The notes below the pieces were generated by a model that saw nothing but the letters and a program-made list of their open reading frames with translations, was not told the DNA's origin and made no database searches. A DNA stretch of 64,000 nt from Actinospica sp035493475 (GTDB lineage: Bacteria > Actinomycetota > Actinomycetes > Streptomycetales > Catenulisporaceae): NCBI GenBank assembly GCA_035493475.1, contig DATJIF010000112.1, forward strand, positions 62,001-126,000. Reading direction: 5' to 3'. Below are positions 31,619-40,332 of the stretch, in pieces; position 1 is the first letter of the stretch; every line of letters starts with the position of its first letter. A program made the translations under genes and the position numbers.

Positions 31619-33049
31619 ATGCCCGAGAACCGTTACACCAGGCGGCGCGTGCTGGGCACCGCCGCGGGCGTCGCCGGCGGCGCCGCGGCCCTGAGCATGC
31701 TGCCCGGCTCCGTGCAGCAGGCGCTCGCCGCCCAGCGCCCGGCCGGCGGCTTCGAGTCCATCGAGCACGTCGTCCTGCTGATGCAGGAGAACCGCTCCTT
31801 CGACCACTACTTCGGCACCATGCCCGGCGTGCGCGGCTTCAACGACCCGCAGGCGCTGCGGCTGTCCACCGGAAAATCCGTGTTCTACCAGCCGGACGCC
31901 GAGAACCCGGACGGCTACACCCTGCCGTTCCACCTCGACACCAAGACCACCAGCGCGCAGGCGATCCCGTCCACCAGCCACGCCTGGGCCGTGCAGCACC
32001 AGGCCTGGAACAACGGCAGGATGGACCAGTGGCTGCCCGCCCACCGCGCGGCCGACGGAGCCAACGGCCCGTACGTCATGGGCTACTACGAGCGCGAGGA
32101 CATCCCGTTCCAGTTCGCGCTCGCCGACGCGTTCACCGTCTGCGACGCCTCGTTCTGCTCCGTGCAGGGCCCGACCTGGCCGAACCGGCTGTACTGGATG
32201 ACCGGCACGATCGACCCGGACGGCCTGCACGGCGGCCCGATCACCTCGAACTCGCTGCCGAACGGCCCGTACACCTGGACCACCTACGCCGAGCGGCTGC
32301 AGGCGGCCGGGGTCTCCTGGAAGGTCTACCAGGAGGAGGACAACTACGGCTGCAACATGCTGGAGAACTTCGCCGCGTTCCAGGACGCGCAGCCCGGAGA
32401 CCCCCTGTACGACAACGGGATGGCCCGGCAGGCCGCCGGCACCTTCGAGGACGACGCCCGCAACGACAACCTGCCGCGGGTCTCCTGGATCATCCCCACC
32501 TCCACGCAGTCCGAGCACCCGGACTACCTTCCGGCCGCCGGCGCCGACTTCGTCGCCAGCAAGATCGAGGCGATCGCGTCGAACCCGAAGGTGTGGGCGA
32601 AGACCGTGTTCATCCTCACCTACGACGAGAACGACGGCCTGTTCGACCACGTGCCGCCGCCCACCCCGCGCGCGGGCACCGCAGAGGAGTTCATCGGCGG
32701 CCTGCCGATCGGCGGCGGCTTCCGCGTCCCGACGATCATCATCAGCCCGTGGACCGCGGGCGGCTGGGTGTGCACCGAGCGCTTCGACCACACCTCGACG
32801 CTGCGGTTCCTGGAGAAGTTCACCGGCGTGCGCGAGCCGAACATCAGCGACTGGCGCCGCCGCACCTTCGGCGACTTCACCTCCGCGTTCCGCTTCGGCT
32901 CCGAGGACCTCGGGTTCCCGCGCCTGCCGGACACGACGGCGCTGCTGGCCGCGGCGGAGCAGGAGGTCGCCGACAACCCGGCCCCCACCCTGCCCGGCGC
33001 CGACCAGACCCCGCCGAAGCAGCAGCGGGGCTGGAAGCCGACCATCTGA
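31619..33049 (+). CDS. Tat-exported phospholipase C / acid phosphatase family protein
   Basis: A 476-residue phosphoesterase of the AcpA / non-hemolytic phospholipase C family, probably acting on phospholipid or phosphate monoesters outside the cell. The N-terminus has the Tat motif TRRRVLG (residues 7-13), followed by a hydrophobic region and AxA-type site (ALAAQ, near 37). The mature domain begins with IEHVVLLMQENRSFDHYFGTMPGVRGF, the family signature. FCSVQGPTWPNRLYWMTGT and FILTYDENDGLFDHVPPP supply further active-site residues. The enzyme is shorter than classical PLCs because it lacks the C-terminal DUF756 repeats. ATG 31619 sits 11 bases after GGGGAAAAGGGG. A strong terminator follows. 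Confidence 0.92.
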   Translation: MPENRYTRRRVLGTAAGVAGGAAALSMLPGSVQQALAAQRPAGGFESIEHVVLLMQENRSFDHYFGTMPGVRGFNDPQALRLSTGKSVFYQPDAENPDGYTLPFHLDTKTTSAQAIPSTSHAWAVQHQAWNNGRMDQWLPAHRAADGANGPYVMGYYEREDIPFQFALADAFTVCDASFCSVQGPTWPNRLYWMTGTIDPDGLHGGPITSNSLPNGPYTWTTYAERLQAAGVSWKVYQEEDNYGCNMLENFAAFQDAQPGDPLYDNGMARQAAGTFEDDARNDNLPRVSWIIPTSTQSEHPDYLPAAGADFVASKIEAIASNPKVWAKTVFILTYDENDGLFDHVPPPTPRAGTAEEFIGGLPIGGGFRVPTIIISPWTAGGWVCTERFDHTSTLRFLEKFTGVREPNISDWRRRTFGDFTSAFRFGSEDLGFPRLPDTTALLAAAEQEVADNPAPTLPGADQTPPKQQRGWKPTI

Positions 33050-33058
33050 CGCCGCGAC

Positions 33059-33110
33059 ACCCGCGGCGGGGCCGGGCGGTTCCACAGGCGGCCCGGCCCC
33101 GTCCGCGGGT
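33059..33110 (+). terminator. Strong intrinsic terminator-like stem
   Basis: Two nested perfect arms: ACCCGCGG (33059-33066) with CCGCGGGT (33103-33110), and GGGGCCGGGC (33068-33077) with GCCCGGCCCC (33091-33100), around a 13-base loop. That gives 18 base pairs interrupted only by small bulges. It starts 10 bases after the phospholipase stop. There is no T tract, as is normal for high-GC actinomycetes. Confidence 0.8.
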
Positions 33111-33167
33111 GGCGGGTCGCGGGATAAGTAGGTGCCGCGGAGTTGACGCGCCGATTACGATCACGGC

Positions 33168-35291
33168 ATGCCGACTACTGATTCCCCGTTCCCGCCGTCC
33201 GCCTACCCGGCCGCGGAGCGCCTCGACCTGGTCGAGGACCTGCACGGACACCGCGTCGCCGACCCGTACCGCTGGCTCGAGGACCCGGCGGCCGCGCAGA
33301 CCGTCGCGTGGTCGGCCGCGCAGGACGAGCTGTTCGCCGCGTTCCAGGCCGCGCTGCCCGACGGCGGCGCGCAGCGGGCGGCGTTCCGGGCGCGGGTCGG
33401 CGAACTCGCCGACGCGGGCGCCGTGACCGCCCCGGTGTGGCGCGGGCAGCGGTGCTTCTTCACCCGCCGCGCCCCGGGCCAGGACCACCCCGTGCTGCTG
33501 ACGGCCGGTCAGGACGGGGCCGAACGCGTGCTGATCGACCCGTCCGCGATCGACCCGAGCGGCGCGACCACCCTCGACCTGTGGTTCCCCTCCCGCGACG
33601 GCGCGCTGCTGGTGTACCAGCTGTCCGAGGGCGGCACCGAGGAGTCGCTGCTGCGGGTGATGGACGTCGCGACCGGGGACCTCGTGGACGGCCCGATCGA
33701 CCGGACCCGCTACGCGCCGGTCGCCTGGCTGCCGGACGACTCCGCGTTCTACTACACCCGCCGCCTCGCGCCCGACCAGGTGCCCGAGGGCGAATCCCAG
33801 TACTACCGGCGCGTCTACCTGCACCGGCTCGGCACCGACCCGGCCGAGGACGTACTCGTGTTCGGCGAAGGCCTGGACAAGACCAACTTCTACGGCATCA
33901 CCGTCTCGCGCGACGGCCGCTGGATCGGCATCACCACCTACCGCGGCACCTCACGGGCCAACGACCTGCACGTCGCCGACCTCACCGAGTCCGGCCCGGA
34001 CAAGCCGCGCTGGATCGCCGTGCAGCAGGACGTGGACGCCGGCACCGACATCTCCTTCGGCCGCGACGGCCGCTTCTACCTGCGCACCGACCGCGACGCC
34101 CCGAACGCGCGGCTGTGCGTCGTCGACCCGGACCGATCGCCGGACTCGCTGCCGGACGCCCTCGGCTACGGGCAGTGGCGCGACGTGCTGCCGGAGAACC
34201 CGAAGGCCGTCCTCGAGGACTACGTCATCCTCGAGGACACCGTGCTCGCGCTCTACTCCTGGCACGGCGTCAGCGAGCTGAACCTGTTCGACCTCGCCAC
34301 CGGCGAACTGCTCACGCAGGTCGCGACGCCGAACGCGGGCAGCATCCCCGCCCTGCACGCCCACCAGGACGGCGGCACCCAGGCGTGGTTCGGCTACCTC
34401 GACCACGTCACCCCGGTCAAGGTCCTCGCCTTCGACGCGCGCACCCGCGAACTGACCACCTGGGCCGACACGCCGGGCACCATCGAACTCGGCGACGTGC
34501 ACGTCACGAGGCTGATGTACCCGTCGAAGGACGGCACCGCGATCCCGATGACGATCCTCGCGCCCGCCGCCGAACCCGACCGGCCGCGCCCGACGATCCT
34601 CTATGGCTACGGCGGCTTCACCCTCACCATCACCCCCGACTTCAACGCGCTGCGCCTGGCCTGGGTCGAGGCGGGCGGGGTGTTCGCGATCGCGAACCTG
34701 CGCGGCGGCAACGAGGAGGGCGAGGACTGGCACCGCGCCGGGCGCCTGGACAAGAAGCAGAACGTGTTCGACGACTTCCACGCCGCGGGCGACCACCTGA
34801 CCGCGACCGGCTGGACCACCCGCGAGCAGCTCGGCGTCTTCGGCGGCTCCAACGGCGGCCTGCTCGTCGGCGCCGCGCTCACCCAGCGCCCCGACGCGTA
34901 CGCCGCCGTCGTCTGCTCCGCCCCGCTGCTCGACATGATCCGCTACGAGCGGTTCGGCCTCGGCGCGCTCTGGAACGTCGAGTACGGCTCGGCCTCGGTG
35001 CCGGAGGAGTTCGAGTGGCTGCTCGGCTACTCGCCCTACCACCACGTGCACGAGGGCACCGCGTACCCGGCGACCCTGTTCACGATCTTCGAGAGCGACT
35101 CGCGCGTCGACACCCTGCACGCCCGCAAACTCGCCGCCGCGCTCCAGCACGCCACGTCCGGCCCGATCGCCGACCGACCGATCCTGGTGCGCCGTGAGCA
35201 CAACGTCGGGCACAGCACCCGGTCGATCTCACGCTCGCTCACCCTCTGGGCCGACCAGCTCTCGTTCTTCGCGCACCAGTTGGGCCTCTAG
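33168..35291 (+). CDS. Prolyl oligopeptidase (S9 family)
   Basis: A 707-residue cytoplasmic serine peptidase that cleaves short peptides after proline. Residues 1-70 start the N-terminal segment (YPAAERLDLVEDLHGHRVADPYRWLED, with the conserved D-PYRWLE), then a seven-bladed propeller (about 70-430) and the alpha/beta-hydrolase domain. The catalytic serine is S561 in VFGGSNGGLL; the aspartate lies in FESDSRVDTLHARK and the histidine in REHNVGHST. The conserved NLRGGNEEGEDWHRAG stretch identifies the S9A branch. Length is typical. It follows the terminator of the preceding gene, so it has its own promoter in 33111-33167. Confidence 0.94.
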   Translation: MPTTDSPFPPSAYPAAERLDLVEDLHGHRVADPYRWLEDPAAAQTVAWSAAQDELFAAFQAALPDGGAQRAAFRARVGELADAGAVTAPVWRGQRCFFTRRAPGQDHPVLLTAGQDGAERVLIDPSAIDPSGATTLDLWFPSRDGALLVYQLSEGGTEESLLRVMDVATGDLVDGPIDRTRYAPVAWLPDDSAFYYTRRLAPDQVPEGESQYYRRVYLHRLGTDPAEDVLVFGEGLDKTNFYGITVSRDGRWIGITTYRGTSRANDLHVADLTESGPDKPRWIAVQQDVDAGTDISFGRDGRFYLRTDRDAPNARLCVVDPDRSPDSLPDALGYGQWRDVLPENPKAVLEDYVILEDTVLALYSWHGVSELNLFDLATGELLTQVATPNAGSIPALHAHQDGGTQAWFGYLDHVTPVKVLAFDARTRELTTWADTPGTIELGDVHVTRLMYPSKDGTAIPMTILAPAAEPDRPRPTILYGYGGFTLTITPDFNALRLAWVEAGGVFAIANLRGGNEEGEDWHRAGRLDKKQNVFDDFHAAGDHLTATGWTTREQLGVFGGSNGGLLVGAALTQRPDAYAAVVCSAPLLDMIRYERFGLGALWNVEYGSASVPEEFEWLLGYSPYHHVHEGTAYPATLFTIFESDSRVDTLHARKLAAALQHATSGPIADRPILVRREHNVGHSTRSISRSLTLWADQLSFFAHQLGL

Positions 35292-35525
35292 TCAGGTTCT
35301 CTCCCCGCTGTCCGCGGTGGGTTCGGGCAAGGCCATCGCGCCCGCGGGCGGGGTGCCTCGGGGGCGGCGCGGCTCACGCACGCCGCCCCACCCGTCGCCC
35401 TCGTCCGTGCCGGGCGACCAACTGCCGGGCGGGCCGCCGCCGAAGCCGCGGCGCGCGCCGGGTCTGACGCGCACGGCGCGCATGGTGTGGCCGAGCCATC
35501 TGATCGGTGCCGTGAGTGTCGCCAT
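35292..35525 (-). CDS. Small basic hypothetical protein (77 aa)
   Basis: A 77-residue ORF on the minus strand of the gap between the S9 peptidase (stop 35291) and the exonuclease/polymerase gene. It starts MATLTAPIRWLGHTMRAVRV and is rich in arginine, glycine and proline. Its third codon positions are strongly GC, supporting coding, and no other ORF in this 318-base gap is better. No family is recognised. It would end exactly next to the peptidase gene's 3' end, and its start lies 84 bases from the divergent polymerase start. It could also be a chance ORF. Confidence 0.4.
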   Translation of the reverse strand: MATLTAPIRWLGHTMRAVRVRPGARRGFGGGPPGSWSPGTDEGDGWGGVREPRRPRGTPPAGAMALPEPTADSGERT

Positions 35526-35609
35526 GATTGCTCAACGTTTCGACCGTTTCGCCGGGTTCCCATCGCGTCCTGCCGATCTCTGTCGGTGGGGCAGTGCACA
35601 CTTGTTCGT

Positions 35610-37310
35610 ATGAGATGGGCTGTGTACGCGGACGAAGACGGCGGGGGCCGGCTGGCCCTGCTCGCCGAACCGTCCGCGGATACCGGCACCGTCGCCACCG
35701 CCATCGCCGAGGTCCGCACCGTGCCCGACCTCGCCCCGGTCATCCGCGAGCTCGAATCCGCCCACGAACCGCGCTGGATCTGGGCCGACACCGCACGGCT
35801 CTACCCGGACCTGCTGCGCGGCGGAATCCGGATCGCGCGCTGCCACGACGTGGTCCTCGTCGACGAGATCCTCGCCGCGCGGGCGGGAAAGTTCGGGGCG
35901 CCGCGCACTCTCGGCGCCGCCTACGCCCGGCTGCACGACCTGCCGATCCCGGACGTGGGCCGGATGGCCGCCGCCACCGAGGCCGTCGGCGGCAACGGGC
36001 CGCAGCAGGACGCGCTCTTCTCCCCCGACGACACCGGACTGCCGCCCGAGGTCGACCCGCTGTCCGCGCTCGTCGAGGTCTACCAGGCGCAACTGGCCGA
36101 ACTCGACGCCGCCGGGCGCGAGGTGCGGCTGCTCGCGGCGGCCGAATCAGCGGGCGGACTCGCCGCCGCCGAGATGACGCACGCCGGGCTCCCCCTCGAC
36201 CCGCGACTGCACTCGGCGAACCTCACCGAAGCGCTCGGCCCGATGCCCGCGTTCGGCGGCCCCACCGCACGTCCAGCGAAACTCCAGGCGCTCGTCGAAC
36301 GCGTCGCCGAGGCCTTCCACACCCCCGCGCTCAACCCCGACTCCCCGTCGCAGCTCCTCAAAGCCCTGTCGACCAACGGCCTGCCCGCGCACACCACCCG
36401 CGCCTGGGAACTGCGCGAGTTCGACCATCCCGGCGTGCCGCTGCTGCTGGAATACAAGGAACTCGCGCGCCTGTACTCGGCGAACGGCTGGACCTGGCTG
36501 CGCGCCTGGGTGCGCGACGGCCGGTTCCGTCCCGAATACGTGGTCGGCGGCGTCGTCACCGGACGCTGGGCCAGTCGCGGCGGCGGCGCCCTGCAACTGC
36601 CCGCGATGGTCCGCCGCGCCGTCGTGGCCGATCCCGGCTGGACCTTCGTCGTCGCCGACGCCGGGCAGCTCGAGCCGCGCGTGCTGGCCGCGATCTCCGG
36701 CGACCGCGGCCTGGCCACCGCCGCCCAGGCCGAGGACCTCTACACCGAACTCGGCGACGTCTTCGGCGGCGACCGCGCCAAGGCGAAACTCGGCATGCTC
36801 GGCGCCATGTACGGCCAGACCAGCGGCGAGGTCGGCCCGCTGCTCGCCACCCTGCGCCGCCGCTTCCCCCGCGCCATCGCCCTCGTCGACGACGCCGCCA
36901 AGTCAGGCATCGAAGGCCGCGTCGTCCACACCCGCCTCGGCCGCGCCTGCCCCCCGCCGTCACCGAGATGGCAACGCCTGGTCTCCGGCGCCGAGGGTGA
37001 GGCCAAGGCCGACCAGGTCCGGCACGACCGCGGCCGCTTCACCCGCAACTTCGTCGTCCAGGGCAGCGCCGCCGAATGGGCCCTGGCCCTGATAGCGACC
37101 CTGCGCCGGAAACTCGCCGACTCCAGCGCCGAACTCGTCTTCTACCTCCACGACGAGGTGGTCCTGCACTGCCCCGAGTCGGAGGCCGACCGCGTCCGCA
37201 CCGCCGTCACCGAATCCGCCCAGGAAGCCGCCGACCTCGTCTTCGGCCCCACGCCCGTCCGCTTTCCCCTCCACGTGGCCACAGTCCCCTGCTACGCCGA
37301 CGCGAAATGA
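35610..37310 (+). CDS. PolA-like bifunctional 3'-5' exonuclease/DNA polymerase
   Basis: A 566-residue family-A polymerase lacking the 5'-nuclease domain, of the type often called bifunctional 3'-5' exonuclease/DNA polymerase in actinobacteria. Residues 1-200 replace the exonuclease and appear degenerate. The polymerase part has motif A VVADAGQLEPRVLAAISGD (where Pol I has DxSQxELR), motif B KAKLGMLGAMYGQTSGE (K, G and Y kept), and motif C FYLHDEVVLHCP (HDE kept). Catalytic Asp and His-Asp-Glu are thus present, so polymerase activity is possible. It probably serves in repair; nothing nearby confirms this. The start is ATG 35610. Confidence 0.88.
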   Translation: MRWAVYADEDGGGRLALLAEPSADTGTVATAIAEVRTVPDLAPVIRELESAHEPRWIWADTARLYPDLLRGGIRIARCHDVVLVDEILAARAGKFGAPRTLGAAYARLHDLPIPDVGRMAAATEAVGGNGPQQDALFSPDDTGLPPEVDPLSALVEVYQAQLAELDAAGREVRLLAAAESAGGLAAAEMTHAGLPLDPRLHSANLTEALGPMPAFGGPTARPAKLQALVERVAEAFHTPALNPDSPSQLLKALSTNGLPAHTTRAWELREFDHPGVPLLLEYKELARLYSANGWTWLRAWVRDGRFRPEYVVGGVVTGRWASRGGGALQLPAMVRRAVVADPGWTFVVADAGQLEPRVLAAISGDRGLATAAQAEDLYTELGDVFGGDRAKAKLGMLGAMYGQTSGEVGPLLATLRRRFPRAIALVDDAAKSGIEGRVVHTRLGRACPPPSPRWQRLVSGAEGEAKADQVRHDRGRFTRNFVVQGSAAEWALALIATLRRKLADSSAELVFYLHDEVVLHCPESEADRVRTAVTESAQEAADLVFGPTPVRFPLHVATVPCYADAK

Positions 37311-37320
37311 GGGGTCTGCG

Positions 37321-38502
37321 CTAGCTGGAGCCGGCGGCCCAGCCGATGATCAGCGAGGCGTTGGTCCACGGACCGGTGTCGAGGGCCAGCGCCGTGCCGG
37401 AGTCGAGGTTGACGACGGTGAGCTGCATGTTGACGATGTCGGCGAGCGTGTCGGTGTGCGCCGGACCCCAGATGAACTGGTCCTGGCCGGGCGAGGGCGA
37501 GCCGGTGATGTCCGCGAACGGCAGGTGCCAGGTCTTGCCGGCGTGACCGGTCTGCGGGTCGATCACCGCGACCTCGTCGTTCGCACTGTTGCTCTCGGGC
37601 TTGATGAGGATGGGCTGGCAGGTGCCGGTGCGGAAGAGCGAGGCGGTGGTGGAGTTGTCGGCGATCTTCGCGTGCGCGGGCGTGGCTTCGGCGGCGGTGA
37701 CGGCGCCGGTCAGCCCGGGGACGACGTAGAGGCCGATTCCGCTGTCGGTCGTCAGGGCGACGGTGCCGCAGGAGGCGACGAGCGACCACTGCGTCGGTTC
37801 GTTGACGGTGCGCGGCGCGGCGCCGGTACGGAGGGTGGCGACGGTCGTGGTGTCGGCGGCCAGGGTGTTTCCGCTGTTCTCCGAGATGCTCGCGGGGAAC
37901 GGGCCGCTCTGCTGGAAGACCAGTTCGCTCTGGTTGAGCCAGGTTCCGCAGGTGAAGCTGGAGTAGACGTACGACGGGACGCCCACCGTGCCGACCGGTC
38001 CCGCGGTGTACGCCTGGCTGCTGACGGTGTAGAGGCTCGTCATGTGCCCGGCCGCGTCGGACAGGTAGAGCGCGTCAGCGGTACCGACGGCGAGGTGCTT
38101 GCCGTCGGGCGCCCAGTTCACGCAGGCGATCTTGGTGGTGTCCGGCGGGGTGAGCGTCTGATCGGTGCCGGTCTCGAGGTTCCGCAGCACGAGGCCCTTG
38201 CCGGAGCCGTAGGCGAGCGTGGTCCCGTCCGGGGAGAGCGCGGCCGCGACGTACGGCGGGCTCCCCGCGGGCTGCGGGCTCGGCGCGGCGAGGATCCGCC
38301 GGTAGGCGGCCTTGCCGTGCGCGTCGAAGGTGAGCTGGCCGATCTCGCCGCTGAGGCTCTCGACGACCAGCCTTCCGGTGAACTGCGGTCCGCTCGAAGC
38401 CGCGGCGGCGGGATGGCTCGCCGCCGTGCACGCGGTGGCGACGGCCAGCACGCACGCGGCGAGCAGGCCGGTGACGCCGGCGCGGTGGGGTCCGTTCGTC
38501 AT
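37321..38502 (-). CDS. WD40/beta-propeller-like lipoprotein
   Basis: A 393-residue exported protein. Residues 1-35 form a lipoprotein-type signal with two candidate lipobox cysteines (LLAAC near 17 and VATAC near 25). The rest is a repeating four-strand pattern with PDG/APDG turns (AALSPDGTTLAYGSGKGLVLRNLETGTDQTLT; CVNWAPDGKHLAVGTADALYLSD), as in TolB/WD40-type propellers. About five or six blades fit. Several cysteines occur in pairs, consistent with an oxidising exterior. No partner gene is evident; it converges on the polymerase gene with 10 bases between them. Function is unknown. Confidence 0.8.
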   Translation of the reverse strand: MTNGPHRAGVTGLLAACVLAVATACTAASHPAAAASSGPQFTGRLVVESLSGEIGQLTFDAHGKAAYRRILAAPSPQPAGSPPYVAAALSPDGTTLAYGSGKGLVLRNLETGTDQTLTPPDTTKIACVNWAPDGKHLAVGTADALYLSDAAGHMTSLYTVSSQAYTAGPVGTVGVPSYVYSSFTCGTWLNQSELVFQQSGPFPASISENSGNTLAADTTTVATLRTGAAPRTVNEPTQWSLVASCGTVALTTDSGIGLYVVPGLTGAVTAAEATPAHAKIADNSTTASLFRTGTCQPILIKPESNSANDEVAVIDPQTGHAGKTWHLPFADITGSPSPGQDQFIWGPAHTDTLADIVNMQLTVVNLDSGTALALDTGPWTNASLIIGWAAGSS

Positions 38503-38546
38503 ACCCGCATTAAATCAGTCCCCTGAGCTCGGCGGTACGACACGCG

Positions 38547-38591
38547 GACAACCCAGGGTTGTCAGATCGACCGAGACAACCTAAGGTTGTC
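38547..38591. promoter_or_regulatory. Twin perfect palindromes just before the HTH-ClpN gene
   Basis: GACAACC-CAG-GGTTGTC (38547-38563) and GACAACC-TAA-GGTTGTC (38575-38591) are two identical 7-bp-arm palindromes with centres 28 bases apart. The second ends 2 bases before ATG 38594, covering the ribosome binding site region. They probably are operators for the HTH of the protein encoded immediately downstream. Confidence 0.8.
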
Positions 38592-38593
38592 TC

Positions 38594-39316
38594 ATGGATA
38601 ACTCGCCGAGCCCGCTCAACGCGCTCATCGCCCAAGTCCGCGACGCACACCCCGACGCCGACCCGCTCGCCCGCGTGGCCGCGGCCTGCCAGACCGCGGC
38701 CGACCTCGAACAGGTCGCCGACCACCTCGTCGGCCACTTCGTCGACGAAGCCCGCGCCGCCGGGTTCACCTGGACCCAGATCGGGGAGCACATCGGCGTC
38801 ACGAAGCAGGCCGCCCGCAAGCGCTTCGCCCCGCCGGACGTCCCGCAGCAGGTCACCGACGCGGCCGCCCGCGGCAACGTCTTCGGCCGGTACACGGACC
38901 GCGCCCGGCACGTCGTCGTCCTCGCCCAGGAGAACGCCCGGCAGCACGGACATCCGCTGATCAGCACCGAGCACCTGCTGCTCGGCATCTGCCAGGAGGA
39001 CAGCGACATCGGCGCCCGAGCCGTCGAGGCAAGCGGCGTGCCCGTCGCCGACCTCCAAGCCGCCGTCACCGCCCGCCTCGCACCCGCCTCCACCGAACTC
39101 CACGGCCACATCCCCTTCAGCCAGGAGGGAAAGAAGACCCTTGAGCTGGCCGCCCGGTCGAGCCTCCGCCTGGGCCACGAGCAGGTCGGCACCGGGCACC
39201 TACTGCTGGCGCTCATCGAGGAAGGCACCGGCCTCGCCGCCGAGGTGCTCACCGAGACGGGAATCACCGCGGAGCGCGCTCAGACGGAGGTCGTCCGGCT
39301 GGTCGGCGCCGCCTGA
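38594..39316 (+). CDS. HTH protein with two Clp N-terminal repeats
   Basis: A 240-residue protein. Residues 40-80 contain a helix-turn-helix (FTWTQIGEHIGVTKQAARKRF, with T-W-x-x-I-G...G-x-T-K-Q-A-A). Residues 97-160 and 172-238 are two Clp-N (R-domain) repeats (RYTDRARHVVVLAQENARQHGHPLISTEHLLLGI and KKTLELAARSSLRLGHEQVGTGHLLLALIEEG). There is no AAA+ domain, so it is not ClpC itself. It may bind substrates or the ClpC adaptor surface while the HTH binds DNA. Two palindromes adjoin the start codon, suggesting autorepression and a leaderless or occluded ribosome site. Confidence 0.85.
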   Translation: MDNSPSPLNALIAQVRDAHPDADPLARVAAACQTAADLEQVADHLVGHFVDEARAAGFTWTQIGEHIGVTKQAARKRFAPPDVPQQVTDAAARGNVFGRYTDRARHVVVLAQENARQHGHPLISTEHLLLGICQEDSDIGARAVEASGVPVADLQAAVTARLAPASTELHGHIPFSQEGKKTLELAARSSLRLGHEQVGTGHLLLALIEEGTGLAAEVLTETGITAERAQTEVVRLVGAA

Positions 39317-39336
39317 CGCAGAAGCACGAGTCAGGC
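39311..39336. terminator. Bidirectional stem-loop
   Basis: GCCTGAC (39311-39317) and GTCAGGC (39330-39336) form a perfect 7-bp stem with a 12-base loop. It spans the stop of the HTH-ClpN gene and reaches the stop of the convergent phosphotransferase gene, so it may terminate both. Confidence 0.55.
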
Positions 39337-40323
39337 GAGACGGCCGATGACGGTGCGCAACTCGTCGTAGGACTCTGCGAGGTCGAGGCCCAGGCGGAAG
39401 CGTTCCAGGCGGACGGCGGCCACGTTCCTGGCTTCGTAGAGGGTGCGGCGCCAGGCGGCGTGGGGGGCGGGGTCGAGGGGGCCGTAGCCGGTCCAGAAGG
39501 CGTCGCGTTCGGTGCCGGGGCGGCCGGCGGCGCGGTAGATCGCCCAGTCGGATTCGGGGTCGCCCCAGATGACGCGGTCGCAGTCGAACAGGCCGGTGAC
39601 GGTGGGTTCGGGGGCGTGTTCCGCGAGCATCACGTTGATGGTCCACAGGTCGCCGTGCAGCAGGCTGGGCGTCTCGATCTCGTCGAGGACGTCCTTGCCC
39701 TGCACGGCGATCGCCAGCACCTCGCGGACGTCGTCGGCGGGGATCTCGGCGTCGTCGAGGTCGGCGATGATGTCACCCAGCATGGCGTGCACGGCGTCGC
39801 TCCACGTGGCGTGTGCCGGGCGGCCGAGGGGGCTGAGCGGGCCGAAGTGGTCGCCGTGCACGGCGTGGATCCGCCTGCTGATCTCGCCGAGCTGCCGGAA
39901 GAACGGGCCCCACTCCTCGCGCGGGTAGTTCTGCAGGCCGATGCGGGCCGGGATGCCGGGCACGATGGTCTGGAACATGTAGTCGCGGCCGACGACCTGG
40001 TGGGTGAAGTCGACGCCGAGGGTGCGCGGTAGCAGCGCGGCGATCGGAGCGAAGTACGGGGCGGCGGCGTGCTCGCTGCGCATGAAGCCGCGTTCGCTGC
40101 GGTACTGGCGGGCGGGTTCGGGGGCCACGCGCAGGATGCAGGCCGGGACATCGCCACGTCCGAGCTCGACGCGGTAGGTGGTGTTGTAGGTGCCGTCGCC
40201 TAGTTCTACGGCCGCCGTGACCTCGACGTCACCGAGCAGCCGGTCCGCCATGGCCTGGATCTGCTGCTCGGTGAGCGGGCGCTGATACGCCTCGGGAGTG
40301 CGTGCTACGGATTCCAGGCGCAT
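39331..40323 (-). CDS. Aminoglycoside phosphotransferase-like kinase (APH family)
   Basis: A 330-residue small-molecule kinase of the APH/choline-kinase fold. Beta-strand core GDVEVTAAVELGDGTYNTTYRVELG leads to the lobe junction. The catalytic Brenner motif is LLHGDLWTINVML (H-G-D-x-W-x-x-N), and the metal-binding Asp is in GLFDCDRVIWGDPESDWAIY. These suggest an active phosphotransferase. Family members phosphorylate aminoglycosides, macrolides, homoserine or sugars, so resistance cannot be asserted. The protein lies after a convergent terminator and 9 bases after the PhzF gene on the same strand. Confidence 0.88.
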   Translation of the reverse strand: MRLESVARTPEAYQRPLTEQQIQAMADRLLGDVEVTAAVELGDGTYNTTYRVELGRGDVPACILRVAPEPARQYRSERGFMRSEHAAAPYFAPIAALLPRTLGVDFTHQVVGRDYMFQTIVPGIPARIGLQNYPREEWGPFFRQLGEISRRIHAVHGDHFGPLSPLGRPAHATWSDAVHAMLGDIIADLDDAEIPADDVREVLAIAVQGKDVLDEIETPSLLHGDLWTINVMLAEHAPEPTVTGLFDCDRVIWGDPESDWAIYRAAGRPGTERDAFWTGYGPLDPAPHAAWRRTLYEARNVAAVRLERFRLGLDLAESYDELRTVIGRLA

Positions 40324-40332
40324 GGAGCAAGA

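Noticed and set aside
39331..40323. Aminoglycoside resistance gene, suggested by the APH fold
   Set aside because: The fold is shared by many metabolic kinases and no resistance-specific context is present.
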